Source of the DNA: Planctomycetota bacterium
GTDB taxonomy: Bacteria; Planctomycetota; Brocadiia; Brocadiales; Bathyanammoxibiaceae
Direction of reading: 5' to 3'
Length of the DNA stretch: 6,426 bases
Assembly (NCBI GenBank): GCA_030598065.1
Contig: JAUVQR010000089.1
Coordinates: 1 to 6,426 of the forward strand
Part shown: piece after piece, positions 6,277-6,426 of the stretch
Layout of the letters: each line of letters begins with the position of its first letter
How positions within the stretch are numbered: the first letter of the stretch is position 1
The notes under the pieces: model-generated
Seen by the model: only the letters and a program-made list of their open reading frames with translations
What the model was told of the DNA's origin: nothing
Database searches by the model: none
Translations under genes and position numbers: made by a program

Positions 6277-6304
6277 ATTATATAAGCAATAAACGCTATG
6301 TCAA
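6277..6304 (-). promoter_or_regulatory. Consensus sigma-70-type promoter of the SPFH operon
   Basis: On the minus strand a perfect TTGACA (6299-6304) and a perfect TATAAT (6277-6282) are separated by 16 bp (6283-6298). Transcription would start near 6270, giving a leader of about 48 nt before the ATG at 6222. The surrounding sequence is markedly AT-rich compared with the genes. Such a full-consensus promoter suggests strong constitutive expression unless repressed. It probably drives both SPFH genes and possibly the propeller gene. Confidence 0.85.
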
Positions 6305-6350
6305 TAAAAAATCAGGCCCATAATGGACTCTTTTGATAACCCCGCTGATT
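6305..6350 (-). terminator. Possible terminator of the upstream minus-strand gene
   Basis: On the minus strand AATCAG (6350-6345) can pair with CTGATT (6315-6310), and the distal arm runs directly into a T-run (TTTTTT, about 6311-6306). The 29 nt between the arms have little extra pairing, so the loop is large and the stem short for an intrinsic terminator. Position supports the call: it lies just after a probable stop codon and just before the SPFH promoter, whose -35 box abuts the T-run. Confidence 0.35.
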
Positions 6351-6358
6351 ACTGGATT

Positions 6359-6426
6359 TTATGCTTCCATTTCTTCAGGCCGGCTGAGTTTCTCCTTATA
6401 TTCGTTCAGCTTATTTAGCGCCGCTA
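6359..6426 (-). CDS. C-terminal tail of an unidentified protein (cut by window edge)
   Basis: The minus-strand frame is open from the window edge to a TAA at 6361-6359 and encodes 21 visible residues: AALNKLNEYKEKLSRP, then EEMEA. It is a charged, Lys/Glu-rich, probably helical end. Support for a real gene is indirect: the composition looks like a coding tail, the stop is followed by a candidate terminator, and then by the SPFH promoter. The fragment is too short to name a family, and a chance open frame of this length cannot be excluded. Confidence 0.45.
   Translation of the reverse strand, partial: AALNKLNEYKEKLSRPEEMEA

Noticed and set aside
1..6426. CRISPR array, tRNA, rRNA, insertion sequence or attachment site
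   Set aside because: No spaced direct repeats, tRNA-like cloverleaf, transposase motifs or terminal inverted repeats were seen; the only periodic repeat is the coding 120 bp propeller unit.

Overview
This 6.4 kb window looks like ordinary bacterial chromosome of moderate GC content. It has bacterial signal peptides, Shine-Dalgarno sites and two strong sigma-70-type promoters. The proteins look like those of a diderm bacterium: two N-terminally anchored SPFH proteins of HflK/HflC architecture and an exported eight-repeat propeller. ATA isoleucine codons are common despite the GC level. Planctomycetota, Nitrospirota or Desulfobacterota would all fit, but this is a weak inference and no marker in the window fixes the taxon.

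Layout. Bases 1-1062 (+) hold the C-terminal half of a UvrD/PcrA superfamily 1 DNA helicase, cut by the window edge. A 120 bp gap follows, carrying a near-consensus promoter and a 12 bp perfect palindrome at the predicted transcription start. Next is an exported coiled-coil protein with a C-terminal FxLYD-like domain (1183-2238, +). It meets a minus-strand gene tail to tail across an 86 bp junction rich in small hairpins. Reading leftwards on the minus strand, a cluster starts at a consensus promoter (TTGACA, 16 bp, TATAAT; 6277-6304). It runs through two SPFH/band-7 membrane proteins (6222-5080 and 5065-3929, 14 bp apart) and then, after 104 bp, a secreted eight-repeat PQQ-like beta-propeller protein with an unusual C-terminal extension starting at a CPPC motif (3824-2325). 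The last 68 bases (6426-6359, -) appear to be the tail of a further minus-strand gene, followed by a possible terminator just upstream of the SPFH promoter.

How the genes may work together. The SPFH pair probably forms a hetero-oligomeric ring or cage on the outer face of the cytoplasmic membrane, as HflK/HflC does, but no FtsH, NfeD or other usual partner is visible. The propeller protein is exported to the same side and is probably co-transcribed, so it could be an accessory or client. The coiled-coil/FxLYD protein is also predicted to be exported but has its own promoter on the other strand. The helicase is an unrelated DNA-repair gene. No RNA genes, CRISPR arrays, insertion sequences or integrases were seen, and there is no gene-free stretch longer than 300 bases. 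The most interesting items are the SPFH pair with its propeller neighbour, the CPPC extension on that propeller, and the palindrome at the promoter of the coiled-coil gene.
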